A stretch of 39,974 nucleotides of DNA from Bacilli bacterium (GCA_017510225.1 JAFWNS010000013.1:1-39974); one strand, 5' to 3'; shown: positions 7,846 to 15,952, counted from the first letter of the stretch. Notes: a model not told the origin generated them from the sequence alone. Program-made: numbers and translations.

Positions 7846-8538
7846 ATGTCTAAATTTATGCTTATAGGTGGAGGAAATATAGGTAGAAATAATACAGAAT
7901 ATGAAACAGAAACTATAGATAAAGAAATTGTTAAAATGACAGATAAAGATAATCCAACTTTTCTATTTATTGGATTCGCATCTTCTTTTGCAGACTCTTA
8001 CTATAAAATAATTAAAAAGATATATCAAAACTTAGGATGTAATACATCTTATATAAAAAAGAAAAATTTAATTAATAATCCAGATATAGTTAAAAATAAA
8101 ATATTAGAAGCTGATATTATATATTTTGGTGGCGGAGATACTTTAAAATTATTAGAAAAAATAGAAGAGAATAATTTAAAAGAAGTAATAGATAAAGCTA
8201 TCTCTAATAATACAGTAATTGCTGGTATGTCTGCTGGTGCTATTATGTTATGTAGAGAAGGTTATAGTGATTCTAAAATATTAAGAGAAGAAAGTTCTAA
8301 ACATGAATTTATTAAAGGATTAAATTATTTAGACATAATTATATCTCCTCATTATGAAGAAGATAGTACAAAAACAAAAGAATTAAATAATGATTTAAAA
8401 GATACTAATAAAGAAGTAATATGTATACCAAATAAATGTGCTATTAAAGTAATAGATAATAAATATGAAGTTATATCTGGAAATAAAGATATTAAAGCTT
8501 ATACTTTATCTTCTAAAGGTAAAAAAGTATTTAAATAG
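7846..8538 (+). CDS. S51 (PepE-like) peptidase family protein
   Basis: A 230-residue cytoplasmic protein of the class I glutamine-amidotransferase-like fold, in the branch of peptidase E (alpha-aspartyl dipeptidase, S51). The nucleophile motif GMSAGA is near residues 126-131 (Ser 128). The fold motif YFGGGDTLKLL precedes it, and a candidate catalytic His is in SPHYEED. Peptidase E releases N-terminal Asp from dipeptides, but many relatives have other or unknown substrates, including cyanophycinase. The ribosome site AAAGGAAGTG is strong. The MBL-fold gene follows after 8 bases. Confidence 0.82.
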   Translation: MSKFMLIGGGNIGRNNTEYETETIDKEIVKMTDKDNPTFLFIGFASSFADSYYKIIKKIYQNLGCNTSYIKKKNLINNPDIVKNKILEADIIYFGGGDTLKLLEKIEENNLKEVIDKAISNNTVIAGMSAGAIMLCREGYSDSKILREESSKHEFIKGLNYLDIIISPHYEEDSTKTKELNNDLKDTNKEVICIPNKCAIKVIDNKYEVISGNKDIKAYTLSSKGKKVFK

Positions 8539-8546
8539 GAGTAATT

Positions 8547-9443
8547 ATGAAGAAAAAAGATATAAAACTAATAATATCTATAATTATATTTGTACTAGTA
8601 TTAGGTTATTATTTATATGAAGGTTATATTGATAATAAAACTATAAATAAAAGAGAAGCTACTAAAGAAGTATTTAAAGATGAAAATTTAAAAATATATT
8701 TCTTAGATGTAGGTCAAGCTGATTCAATACTTATAAATAATAAAGATAAATATATGTTAATAGATGCTGGTAATAATGAAGATGGAGAAAAACTAATTAA
8801 TTATTTTAAAGAATTAGGTATTAAGAAATTTGATTATGTTGTTGGTACTCATGCTCATGAAGATCATATAGGTGGAATGGATGATATAATTAATAACTTT
8901 GATATAAATACTTTCTATATGCCAGATGCTATAACTACTACAAAAACATTTGAAGATGTTCTAGATGCCTTAGAAAATAAAAAACTTGCTTTTAATACAC
9001 CAGAAGTAGATAAATCATTTAATTTCTCTAATACAAAAATAACTACTTTATATACTGGATCTAATACATCAGATTTAAATAATACATCTTTAGTATTTAG
9101 ATTAGATTATGGCTCTAATTGTTTTATCTTAACTGGAGATGCTACTAGTACTACAGAAAATAAAATACTAAATAAAGATATAGATTGTGAAGTATTAAAA
9201 GTAGGTCATCATGGTTCACATTATTCATCAAATCCTAATTTCTTAGATAAAGTAAGTCCAAAATATGCAATTATTTCTGCAGGAATAAATAATATATATA
9301 ATCATCCTAGTGATATTACTATTAATAAACTTAATGATAGAAATATTAAAATATATAGAACTGATAAAGATGGTACTATTTTAATGACAAGTGATGGTGC
9401 TAATATCAAATTTAAAAAGATAAAAACTGATACTAATGGGTGA
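8547..9443 (+). CDS. Membrane-anchored ComEC-like MBL-fold hydrolase
   Basis: A 298-residue protein with one N-terminal membrane segment (about residues 7-26) and a metallo-beta-lactamase domain like the C-terminal domain of the DNA-uptake protein ComEC. It has the LDVGQAD start of the domain, the metal motif HAHEDH near residue 101, TGDA, GHHGSH and a final NHPS motif. With the signal anchor the domain should lie outside the membrane. The competence pore domain of ComEC is absent, so this is the free-standing type, often paired with DUF3006 as here. A secreted nuclease or phosphodiesterase role is possible but not shown. It ends in TGA and overlaps the ribosome site of the next gene. Confidence 0.85.
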   Translation: MKKKDIKLIISIIIFVLVLGYYLYEGYIDNKTINKREATKEVFKDENLKIYFLDVGQADSILINNKDKYMLIDAGNNEDGEKLINYFKELGIKKFDYVVGTHAHEDHIGGMDDIINNFDINTFYMPDAITTTKTFEDVLDALENKKLAFNTPEVDKSFNFSNTKITTLYTGSNTSDLNNTSLVFRLDYGSNCFILTGDATSTTENKILNKDIDCEVLKVGHHGSHYSSNPNFLDKVSPKYAIISAGINNIYNHPSDITINKLNDRNIKIYRTDKDGTILMTSDGANIKFKKIKTDTNG

Positions 9444-9447
9444 TATT

Positions 9448-9675
9448 ATGAAATATGCAGTAGATAGAATAGAAAATAATATAGTAGTATTAGAAAACAT
9501 AAATAATAATAGTATTAAAGAAGTTAATATTGATGAACTACCTAATAATATAAAAGAAGGTACAATACTAAAATATTATAATAAAACTTATACTATAGAT
9601 ACTAATGAAGAAAATATAAGAAGAAAAAGAATACAAGATAAATTAGATAGATTAAAAAGACTAAAAACTAATTAG
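9448..9675 (+). CDS. DUF3006 family protein
   Basis: A 75-residue protein with the DUF3006 pattern: AVDRIENNIVVLE at the start, a short beta-rich domain and a basic helical tail (RRKRIQDKLDRLKRL). Members of this family commonly accompany ComEC-like MBL proteins, and here the gene starts 4 bases after one. The function of the family is unknown. The ATG at 9448 follows GGGTGAT at proper spacing. The stop codon lies in the 3' arm of the shared terminator and overlaps the end of the opposing gene. Confidence 0.8.
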   Translation: MKYAVDRIENNIVVLENINNNSIKEVNIDELPNNIKEGTILKYYNKTYTIDTNEENIRRKRIQDKLDRLKRLKTN

Positions 9676-9683
9676 TCTTTTTT
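9654..9683. terminator. Bidirectional terminator between convergent genes
   Basis: AAAAAGACTAA (9654-9664) pairs with TTAGTCTTTTT (9672-9682) around 7 bases. Runs of A and T on both sides let it work in both directions. The stop codons of both flanking genes lie inside it. Confidence 0.85.
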
Positions 9684-10066
9684 AATTTATTTAATACTTT
9701 TTTATTATGGTATATTTTCTTAGTACTTATATTAAAACTATTTAATATCTTACTACTAGTATTCATATTAGTAACTATATAATTACATGATTTATAATAT
9801 AATTTCTTCTTACTATTTTTATTTAATTCTTTTATACCAGATTCTATATCTTTAGATTTAACATAATAATACTTATATTCTTTATTAATACCTAATTGAT
9901 CCTTAATAGGTATTATTTCTTTTAAATATATATAATAACTATTATCTTTATAATATACTCCTATACCATCTATAATAGCTAAATTATTTAATTCTACATA
10001 CTTTGGTATATGTATAAAAATAGATATAAAAAGTAATATAAATAATATTATTAATTTCTTTTTCAT
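9668..10066 (-). CDS. Shortened Ger(x)C-like germination protein
   Basis: A 132-residue protein with an N-terminal hydrophobic segment and then the pattern that opens Ger(x)C proteins, the lipoprotein C subunits of spore germinant receptors (ELNNLAIIDGIGVYY, then IYLKEI). Typical Ger(x)C proteins have 350-400 residues in three domains; only something like the first domain is present. The lipobox Cys is also missing, so the protein would be held by an uncleaved signal anchor. The ATG overlaps the stop of the upstream GerA subunit by 4 bases, indicating coupled translation. The reading frame is intact and ends at a proper terminator, so this looks like a reduced form rather than a fresh break; a degenerating gene is the alternative. 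Confidence 0.65.
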   Translation of the reverse strand: MKKKLIILFILLFISIFIHIPKYVELNNLAIIDGIGVYYKDNSYYIYLKEIIPIKDQLGINKEYKYYYVKSKDIESGIKELNKNSKKKLYYKSCNYIVTNMNTSSKILNSFNISTKKIYHNKKVLNKLKKTN

Positions 10067-11460
10067 TTATATTTACCTCTTATTATATTTTTAGTGAGTA
10101 TAGAATTTCTAGTTTTAATATTTTTATCTTTTTTAATAAAAGAATCTAATATTTCATTCTTATCATATGGAATAATAGGGGATAAATAAGAATAATTAAA
10201 ACATTTAATAGTAAATAAATTATATATAAGTAAGAAAGTTCCAATAAATACTCCATATATACCAAATATTGCGGATAATATAAGTAAAAATATTTTATAG
10301 AACCTAACTACATTAACTAATTCATTAGAAGGAAATATTAAAGCTGCTATAGAAGAAATAGCTATAATTATAATCATAATAGGAGATACTATTCCTGCAC
10401 TTACAGCAGCATCTCCTAATATTAATCCTCCTAGTATAGATATAGCTGATCCAGTAGTAGCAGACATCCTAATATCAGATTCTTTTAATATTTCAAAAGC
10501 TATAATCATAAATAAAGCTTCTATATAAGCAGGGAAAGGTACAAAAGTTCTTCCTGCTTTTAACATAATTAATAATTTATATGGAATTAAATCATAATTT
10601 CTAGTAGTAACAGATATATATAAAGAAGGTAGGAATATTGCTATTAAAAAAGCTATTAATCTAATTATTCTAATAAATGTAGTATCTATATCTTTCCCAT
10701 AATAATCATCTACAGTATGAAAAAAATCTATAAAAAAACTAGGTAATATAATACTATAAGGACTACCATCTACTATAATTACAACTTTACCTTCTAATAA
10801 CGCCATAGAACTCTTATCAGGTCTTTCAGTAGTAGTTAGAGTAGGAAATAAATTATTTTTATTTTCTAAAGATTTTTTTAAATAACTAGAATCTATTATT
10901 CCATCTATATCTATTTTATTTAACTTATTTTCTATATCTTTTACTAACTTTTTATTAACTAAATTCTTCATATAAAGTATCCCAACTAATGTATTAGAAG
11001 ATCTACCTATAGATAAAGTTTTAGATACCAAATAAGGACTTTTTATCCTTCTTCTAATAAGACCTAGATTAGTATTAAAAATCTCTGAGAAAGCATCTTT
11101 TGGCCCAGTAAGAGATAATTCACTTTCTACACTAGATACACCTCTATCTAGATTAGCTCTTACTTCAATCGCAAGTATTTCATAACCAATTATTACTAAA
11201 AATCCATTATTAACAAAATTAATTATATCTTTTTCTTTTATTTTAACTATATTAGTATTAGGTAATACATTTATTAAGTCTTTTAAATCTTTTTTATCTA
11301 AATTCACTAATTCTCTAATTATAAAATCATCTATCAATAAAGTATTAGTTAATACTTCATTAAATAATAAATATATCTTTTTATTAGAAATATTCAATTC
11401 TTTAAATATATAATCTTTAGATATTTCTAATTCTTTTTTTAAATTATTTATTAAAGACAT
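10063..11460 (-). CDS. gerKA: GerA-family spore germinant receptor A subunit
   Basis: A 465-residue inner-membrane protein of the GerA/SpoVAF family, which in spores takes part in sensing nutrients or releasing ions at germination. The N-terminal soluble part holds RANLDRGVSSVESELSLTGP-type sequence followed by F-x-E; the family stretch TTERPDKSSMALLEGKV leads into VDGSP, and the C-terminal half has about five membrane segments. The ATG at 11460 has GGTGAT at good spacing. A Ger(x)C-like gene follows with a 4-base overlap, but the permease-like B subunit usually found in the operon is absent. SpoVAF-like proteins also lack a B partner, so the protein could act in that role instead. The symbol denotes the family, not a proven orthologue. 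Confidence 0.88.
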   Translation of the reverse strand: MSLINNLKKELEISKDYIFKELNISNKKIYLLFNEVLTNTLLIDDFIIRELVNLDKKDLKDLINVLPNTNIVKIKEKDIINFVNNGFLVIIGYEILAIEVRANLDRGVSSVESELSLTGPKDAFSEIFNTNLGLIRRRIKSPYLVSKTLSIGRSSNTLVGILYMKNLVNKKLVKDIENKLNKIDIDGIIDSSYLKKSLENKNNLFPTLTTTERPDKSSMALLEGKVVIIVDGSPYSIILPSFFIDFFHTVDDYYGKDIDTTFIRIIRLIAFLIAIFLPSLYISVTTRNYDLIPYKLLIMLKAGRTFVPFPAYIEALFMIIAFEILKESDIRMSATTGSAISILGGLILGDAAVSAGIVSPIMIIIIAISSIAALIFPSNELVNVVRFYKIFLLILSAIFGIYGVFIGTFLLIYNLFTIKCFNYSYLSPIIPYDKNEILDSFIKKDKNIKTRNSILTKNIIRGKYK

Positions 11461-11474
11461 ATAATCACCATTAT

Positions 11475-11503
11475 TAGTATGTAATAAATTGATTTTTAAA
11501 TAC
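11475..11503 (-). promoter_or_regulatory. Possible sigma-G-type promoter of gerA
   Basis: On the minus strand GTATT, 17 bases, then CATACTA, which fits the forespore sigma-G pattern (G-H-A-T-R, 17-18 bases, CATWHTA) except for the last base of the -35. The transcript would have to start at or near G11469, right at the GGTGAT ribosome site, which weakens the call. Confidence 0.3.
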
Positions 11504-11508
11504 ATCTA

Positions 11509-11517
11509 TGTTAATAT
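11509..11517 (+). promoter_or_regulatory. Extended -10 promoter
   Basis: TGTTAATAT, a TG-n-TAATAT extended -10, lies 23 bases before the ATG at 11541. It excludes an in-frame ATG at 11508, which falls inside the box. Confidence 0.5.
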
Positions 11518-11540
11518 ATATCTCGAAGGAAGTGAAAAAC

Positions 11541-12293
11541 ATGTTTGAAAAACATAAACAAGCAAAAACAGATAAATTAATTAGTATGTTAAATATTCAG
11601 GCTATATCACTAAAAAAGAAATTTGATAGTATTAACGATTGGATAGAATTACATATAGATAGTGATCCAAACTTATCAGAAATGATTACATGTATATGTA
11701 ATTATGGAGAATTAGTAGCAGCATATAATCATGTTTATAAAAAGTATAATACTTATCCTATAGTAGAAAGAGCATCTGATCAATTATTAAACTATGAAAA
11801 AGTAGGTTATAACAGTAATATAGGTTTAAATATATTTAAAGCTACTCACTATGCTATACCATATATAAATAATACTATAAAAGAAACAACTTGTAGTTTA
11901 AAAAGAATGATGGAATTAAGAGAAGATCATGAATTATTTAGAGATGAAGCAGTGAATATGTTCTTAGATCCAATATATTCTTCTGCACTTTGTGCTGAAT
12001 TTGCTATTGAAAATGAAAAAGGTAGTGAATTAAGAACTAAAGTATTAGCTAAATGTGGTGGTATATATAACTATATTCATCAAGAAAAAAGAAATAATAA
12101 AAATTTCTTATATGATAATGAAGTAGAATTTAATCAATTAAAAAAAGATTTTCAAAACTATATTTCAGTATCTAAAAAACAACAATTTGTATCTGATATT
12201 GATAATATGATTGATAAAATAGATAAAAATTATTTATATAGTGAAAATGAACCTAAAAAAATTGTATATCATGCAAAGAAGACATTTCGTTAA
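11541..12293 (+). CDS. Protein of unknown function
   Basis: I do not recognise this 250-residue protein. It has no signal peptide or membrane segment and looks mostly alpha-helical and soluble. Cys occurs at C-I-C near residue 53, in ETTCSLK, in the hydrophobic stretch SSALCAEFA and in KCGG, without forming a metal-site pattern. The start at 11541 follows GAAGGAAGTG at good spacing and lies downstream of the -10 box. The gene is transcribed alone, divergent from gerA, and ends in its own terminator. A role with the spore receptor is possible only by position. Confidence 0.7.
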   Translation: MFEKHKQAKTDKLISMLNIQAISLKKKFDSINDWIELHIDSDPNLSEMITCICNYGELVAAYNHVYKKYNTYPIVERASDQLLNYEKVGYNSNIGLNIFKATHYAIPYINNTIKETTCSLKRMMELREDHELFRDEAVNMFLDPIYSSALCAEFAIENEKGSELRTKVLAKCGGIYNYIHQEKRNNKNFLYDNEVEFNQLKKDFQNYISVSKKQQFVSDIDNMIDKIDKNYLYSENEPKKIVYHAKKTFR

Positions 12294-12319
12294 TTAAAAA
12301 CGAAATGTTTTTATTTTTA
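12282..12319 (+). terminator. Intrinsic terminator
   Basis: ACATTTCG (12282-12289) pairs with CGAAATGT (12301-12308) around 11 bases, followed by a T-rich run. The stop codon of the upstream gene (12291-12293) is in the loop. Confidence 0.7.
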
Positions 12320-12328
12320 TGTTATAAT
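12320..12328 (+). promoter_or_regulatory. Extended -10 promoter of guaD
   Basis: TGTTATAAT directly after the terminator T-run, 18 bases before the ATG at 12347. No -35 box is visible because the terminator stem occupies that place. Confidence 0.6.
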
Positions 12329-12346
12329 TATTATAGGAGTGATAGT

Positions 12347-12808
12347 ATGAATAAATATATGGAAATAGCTAATGATTTAGCAAAAGAAAACTTAAAAACA
12401 AATGACGGAGGTCCTTTTGGAGCTTGTATAGTTAAAGATGATAAAATAATTGGTAAAGGAAATAACAAAGTATTAAAGAATAATGATCCAACTGCCCATG
12501 CAGAAATAAATGCTATTAGAGATGCATGTAAAAATATTAATTCATATGATTTAAGTGGAGCAATTATATATACATCTTGTTATCCATGTCCTATGTGTTT
12601 ATCTGCTATAATATGGGCAAATATTGATAAAGTATATTATGCTAACACTAAAGAAGATGCTGATAGAATAGGTTTTAGAGATGAATTTATTTATGATTAT
12701 ATAAAAGGTAATAATAATGATGTATTAAAATTAGAATGTATTGATAGAGAAGAAACTATTAAAGTATTTGATGAATTCATGGATAAAGAAGATAAAACAA
12801 TATATTAA
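12347..12808 (+). CDS. guaD: Guanine deaminase
   Basis: A 153-residue zinc deaminase of the cytidine-deaminase-like fold. The zinc site is PTAHAEINAIR (His and catalytic Glu near residues 50-52) and SCYPCPMCLSAI (two Cys near 80-83). The sequence around these motifs, the opening GGPFGACIVKD and the later GFRDEFIY follow Bacillus subtilis GuaD closely, and the length is the same. The enzyme converts guanine to xanthine and ammonia in purine salvage. GGAGTGAT gives the start; an earlier in-frame ATG at 12305 lies inside the terminator. The prephenate-dehydratase-like gene follows after 9 bases. Another purine or tRNA deaminase is less likely. Confidence 0.88.
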   Translation: MNKYMEIANDLAKENLKTNDGGPFGACIVKDDKIIGKGNNKVLKNNDPTAHAEINAIRDACKNINSYDLSGAIIYTSCYPCPMCLSAIIWANIDKVYYANTKEDADRIGFRDEFIYDYIKGNNNDVLKLECIDREETIKVFDEFMDKEDKTIY

Positions 12809-12817
12809 GGAATATTT

Positions 12818-13369
12818 ATGAATATTAAAATTGGATATCAAGGAATAAAAAATAGTTATAGTTATGAAGCTGCATTAAAACTAAGTAAAAAGTTCAATAA
12901 TGTAGAACTAATTGGCTTAACCACTTCAAAGAACGTTATTGATAAATTAAAAAATCAAGAGATAGATTATGGAGTAGTTGCAATAAAAAATAGCATTGCT
13001 GGAGAAGTAGAAGAAACTAAAAAAGCTTTGAAGAAATATAATTATAAAATATTTGATAAAATTGATTTAGAAATACATCATTCAATATTTAAACTAAAAA
13101 ATATTAAATTAGAAAATATTAAATATGTTGCCTCACACATACAAGCGTTAAATCAAACTTGTAATTACATCAATAAATTTTTTCCAAATGTCAAAAAAAT
13201 AATAACTGAAGATACTGCAATATGCACAACCAAATTATTAAATAACATGTTACCAAAAGAAACAATAATTATATGTAATAAAAAATTACAAAATAATAAA
13301 TTAGAATTACTAAAAGAAAATATTGAAAATGATAAAAATAATAAAACTACTTTTTATTTAATAAAATAA
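12818..13369 (+). CDS. Prephenate-dehydratase-like protein without ACT domain
   Basis: A 183-residue protein matching the catalytic domain of prephenate dehydratase (PheA), which makes phenylpyruvate for Phe synthesis. The match includes the opening GYQGIKNSYSYEAA, the IKNSIAGEV stretch in place of ENSxxGxV, and SHIQALNQ in place of SHPQALxQ. The essential TRF motif near the end reads TTF, keeping the Thr but losing the Arg, and the Phe-sensing ACT domain is absent. It may be a divergent enzyme without feedback control, or a relative with a changed substrate. It forms an operon with guaD. The start has only a weak ribosome site (AAGGAA). Confidence 0.7.
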   Translation: MNIKIGYQGIKNSYSYEAALKLSKKFNNVELIGLTTSKNVIDKLKNQEIDYGVVAIKNSIAGEVEETKKALKKYNYKIFDKIDLEIHHSIFKLKNIKLENIKYVASHIQALNQTCNYINKFFPNVKKIITEDTAICTTKLLNNMLPKETIIICNKKLQNNKLELLKENIENDKNNKTTFYLIK

Positions 13370-13377
13370 AAAATATA

Positions 13378-13386
13378 TGCTATAAT
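13378..13386 (+). promoter_or_regulatory. Extended -10 promoter of the PepSY lipoprotein
   Basis: TGCTATAAT, 30 bases before the ATG at 13417. No -35 box is evident. Confidence 0.55.
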
Positions 13387-13416
13387 AAATGCAAATATGA
13401 AAAAGGAGATGATTGT

Positions 13417-13764
13417 ATGAAAAGAAAAATACTTTTAATTACAATAATATCTATATTTTCTATTACTTTAATTGGATGTGGTAATACTACTGATAACAAC
13501 ACTACAAATAATACAAACAACAATGTAAACAACACTGACAACAACAAATACATAAGTGAAGCTAAAGCCAAAGATATTGCACTATCTGATGCAGGATTTA
13601 AAGAAAATTTAGTTAGTGAATTATTAGTTGAACTTGATGATGACTACCATGATGGGAAAACAATCTATGAAGTAAGTTTTAAACACGGACAAGAAGAATA
13701 TGACTATGACATAGATGCAACTAATGGTAAAATATTAGATAAAGATCAAGAAATAGATGATTAA
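13417..13764 (+). CDS. PepSY-domain lipoprotein
   Basis: A 115-residue exported lipoprotein. The signal peptide ends in the lipobox L-I-G-C at residues 18-21, followed by a low-complexity linker of Asn, Thr and Asp (about 23-43) and one PepSY domain (ISEAKAKDIALSDAGF to YDIDATNGKILDKDQE). PepSY domains are often thought to bind or inhibit peptidases or to act as periplasmic or cell-wall sensors; the target here is unknown. Typical Firmicute versions carry two PepSY repeats, while this one has one. The gene has its own promoter, an AAAGGAGATG ribosome site and its own terminator. Confidence 0.85.
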   Translation: MKRKILLITIISIFSITLIGCGNTTDNNTTNNTNNNVNNTDNNKYISEAKAKDIALSDAGFKENLVSELLVELDDDYHDGKTIYEVSFKHGQEEYDYDIDATNGKILDKDQEIDD

Positions 13765-13765
13765 T

Positions 13766-13797
13766 AAAGAGTTAGTGAATGCTAACTTTTTTCTTTT
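13766..13797 (+). terminator. Intrinsic terminator
   Basis: AGTTAG (13770-13775) pairs with CTAACT (13782-13787), extended outward by a G-U and A-T pairs, then a T-rich run. Confidence 0.7.
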
Positions 13798-13813
13798 ATA
13801 AATACTAATAACA

Positions 13814-13822
13814 TGTTAAAAT
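13814..13822 (+). promoter_or_regulatory. Extended -10 promoter
   Basis: TGTTAAAAT lies 18 bases before the ATG at 13841, in the same arrangement as the other extended -10 sites of the window. Confidence 0.5.
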
Positions 13823-13840
13823 TATAATAGGAGTAGTAGT

Positions 13841-14407
13841 ATGGAAGTATATATAAAAGATGATAATAATTTTTATAAAAATATAAAAAGGTATAAAAAA
13901 AGTAAAAATACTATACATTTTTTATATAAAGATAAAGATATTATTGATGATAAAAATATAAATAAATATGACGATGATATTAAATTTAAAATATATTGTA
14001 TAAATGCTTTAAATATTAAAGACATTAAAGAAAGATATTCTTATATATATGATGTAGTGTGTAATTATTTAGATAATAAATTTAATACTGATAATATATG
14101 TGATTTTAAAAATAATAGATGTATTTCTGTTAGAAATAATAATCACTGTAGTGAATCTAAAAATGGTTGTTGTTATGGAAGAAAAAGAGGAGTATGTGAA
14201 CATTTAAAAAATAATAGGTGTAATATCAAATCTATTTCTTGTAAATTATTTACCTGTAGACATCTAAAGAAAAAAGGAATTAAATTCAAAGTAAATGATA
14301 TACCATTATTAAAATATTTTATGAATCTACAACAAAAATTAATAATTATAAATTCATTTTTTAAAGATAAAGATGAAATGATAAAACTATTAGTTAGATA
14401 TAAATAA
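13841..14407 (+). CDS. Cys-rich protein, probable metal binder
   Basis: A 188-residue protein whose middle (about residues 85-145) is dense in Cys: CDF-CIS-CSES-GCCYG-CEHL-CNI-SCKLFTC, plus nearby His. The pattern recalls conserved Firmicute proteins with a putative iron- or zinc-binding domain, including the GCC element of YkgJ-like proteins. The flanking parts are Lys- and Asp-rich and have no signal peptide, so it should be cytoplasmic. The function is not known. It has a GGAGTAG ribosome site and its own promoter, and mscS follows with a separate promoter. Confidence 0.65.
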   Translation: MEVYIKDDNNFYKNIKRYKKSKNTIHFLYKDKDIIDDKNINKYDDDIKFKIYCINALNIKDIKERYSYIYDVVCNYLDNKFNTDNICDFKNNRCISVRNNNHCSESKNGCCYGRKRGVCEHLKNNRCNIKSISCKLFTCRHLKKKGIKFKVNDIPLLKYFMNLQQKLIIINSFFKDKDEMIKLLVRYK

Positions 14408-14409
14408 TA

Positions 14410-14418
14410 TGATATAAT
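14410..14418 (+). promoter_or_regulatory. Extended -10 promoter of mscS-gpmA
   Basis: TGATATAAT, 19 bases before the mscS ATG, with AGGAGG in between. Confidence 0.6.
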
Positions 14419-14437
14419 TAATATAGGAGGAAAAAAT

Positions 14438-15226
14438 ATGGAAGTTTTAAATAGTATTTTAAAAAATAAAATAATTCAATCTATAATTGCAATTATAATA
14501 GTATATATAGTATATAAGATAATATCTACTATATTTATAACAAATAATAAAGTATTAAAAGAAAAAGTATCACTTAGTAATAAGGGCAAAACATATGTAA
14601 AATTATTACATAGTATTCTAAGATATATATTTTTAGGTATAGCTATTTTAGCTATATTAAAAATATATAATGTAGATATTACTTCATTACTTGCAGGTGT
14701 TGGAATTGTTGGTGTAGTTTTAGGTTTAGCGATTCAAGATGCATTAAAAGACATTATAAGAGGAACCACAATACTATCAGATAGTTATTTTAGAGTAGGA
14801 GATGTAGTTAAATATAATGATATTGAGGGAGAAGTAATGGCTTTAGGATTAAAGACTACTAGAATAAGAGATTTAGCTACTGAAAATATTATTTCTATTT
14901 CTAATAGAAAAATAGATGAAATTGCTATAGTATCTAAATTTATTTACATAAATATACCATTACCATATGAATTAAAATTAGAAAAAGCAGAATCTATAGT
15001 AGAAGAGATATTAACTAAATCTAAAGAAAATACTAATGTTAAAGATTGTATATACTTAGGAGTAAGAGATTTAGCTGATTCATCTATTAAATATCAAATA
15101 AAAGTAGAAATGAAACCTAAAAATAAATTAGCAGTACAAAAGATAGTATTAAGAACTATATTAGAAGTATTAGAAAAACATGATGTACATGTTCCATATA
15201 ATCAAATTGATGTACATAATAAATAG
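14438..15226 (+). CDS. mscS: MscS-type mechanosensitive channel
   Basis: A 262-residue small-conductance mechanosensitive channel of the inner membrane, which opens under hypo-osmotic stress. There are three membrane segments (about 12-32, 58-78 and 84-102); the third is the pore helix, with the Gly/Ala-rich stretch [17 protein letters not shown] followed by DALKDIIRG. The beta domain reads [16 protein letters not shown]. The length is close to that of classical MscS (286). The gene has a strong AGGAGG site and precedes gpmA by 8 bases; the two appear co-transcribed. Confidence 0.92.
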   Translation: MEVLNSILKNKIIQSIIAIIIVYIVYKIISTIFITNNKVLKEKVSLSNKGKTYVKLLHSILRYIFLGIAILAILKIYNVDITSLLAGVGIVGVVLGLAIQDALKDIIRGTTILSDSYFRVGDVVKYNDIEGEVMALGLKTTRIRDLATENIISISNRKIDEIAIVSKFIYINIPLPYELKLEKAESIVEEILTKSKENTNVKDCIYLGVRDLADSSIKYQIKVEMKPKNKLAVQKIVLRTILEVLEKHDVHVPYNQIDVHNK

Positions 15227-15234
15227 GAGGTACC

Positions 15235-15921
15235 ATGATTAAATTAGTTTTAGTAAGACATGGACAAAGCATGTGGAATTTAGAAAATAAATTTACAGGT
15301 TGGACTGATGTAGATTTATCAGAACAAGGTGTAAAAGAAGCTATTGATGCTGGTAGAGTTTTAAAAGAAAAAGGTTATACTTTTGATATTGCATATACTT
15401 CTGTATTAAAAAGAGCTAATAGAACATTAGAATTAATATTAAAAGAATTAGATTTAGATATTCCAATTAAATATAGTTGGAGATTAAATGAAAGACATTA
15501 TGGAGCTCTACAAGGATTAAATAAAGATGAGACTAGAGAAAAATATGGAGATGAACAAGTACATATATGGAGAAGAAGTGCTGATGTTAGACCTCCAGAA
15601 CTAGATGATAATGATCCTAGATATCCTGGATTTGATTCTAAATATAAAGACTTAAATAAAGAAGAATTACCTCATACAGAATGTTTAAAGGACACTATAG
15701 AACGTGTTATGCCATATTGGTATTCTGATATAGAACCAGCTCTAAAAGATAATAAAAAGGTAATTATTGCTGCTCATGGTAATAGTTTAAGAGGATTAAT
15801 TAAATACTTAGATAATTTAAATGATGAAGAAGTAATTGGATTAGAAATAGAAACAGGTAATCCAATATGCTATGAATTAGATGATAATCTAAAACCTATA
15901 AAGCATTATTACTTAAAATAA
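15235..15921 (+). CDS. gpmA: 2,3-bisphosphoglycerate-dependent phosphoglycerate mutase
   Basis: A 228-residue glycolytic enzyme interconverting 3- and 2-phosphoglycerate. The phosphorylated His is in [10 protein letters not shown] (residues 6-15), the substrate motif is FTGWTDVDL, followed by [11 protein letters not shown], and the second catalytic His is in AAHGNSLRG near 180. Length and motifs match GpmA well. AGGAGGTACC is its ribosome site. The stop codon touches the terminator stem. Confidence 0.96.
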   Translation: MIKLVLVRHGQSMWNLENKFTGWTDVDLSEQGVKEAIDAGRVLKEKGYTFDIAYTSVLKRANRTLELILKELDLDIPIKYSWRLNERHYGALQGLNKDETREKYGDEQVHIWRRSADVRPPELDDNDPRYPGFDSKYKDLNKEELPHTECLKDTIERVMPYWYSDIEPALKDNKKVIIAAHGNSLRGLIKYLDNLNDEEVIGLEIETGNPICYELDDNLKPIKHYYLK

Positions 15922-15951
15922 AAAGAATAATAAACACATTATTCTTTTTTT
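15921..15951 (+). terminator. Intrinsic terminator of gpmA
   Basis: AGAATAAT (15924-15931) pairs with ATTATTCT (15938-15945), extended by A-T pairs, then seven T. Confidence 0.8.
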
Positions 15952-15952
15952 A

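Noticed and set aside
8547-9443. Mollicute genetic code with TGA as Trp
   Set aside because: Trp residues are encoded by TGG in the genes, long genes such as mutS and alaS have no internal TGA, and a TGA ends this gene directly at the start of the next.
8547-9443. ComEC competence pore
   Set aside because: Only the MBL-type domain with one membrane anchor is present; the multi-pass Competence domain is missing and no other DNA-uptake gene is nearby.
13494-13548. Low-complexity Asn/Thr repeat as CRISPR or microsatellite
   Set aside because: It encodes the linker behind the lipobox of the PepSY lipoprotein and has no regular unit or spacer.
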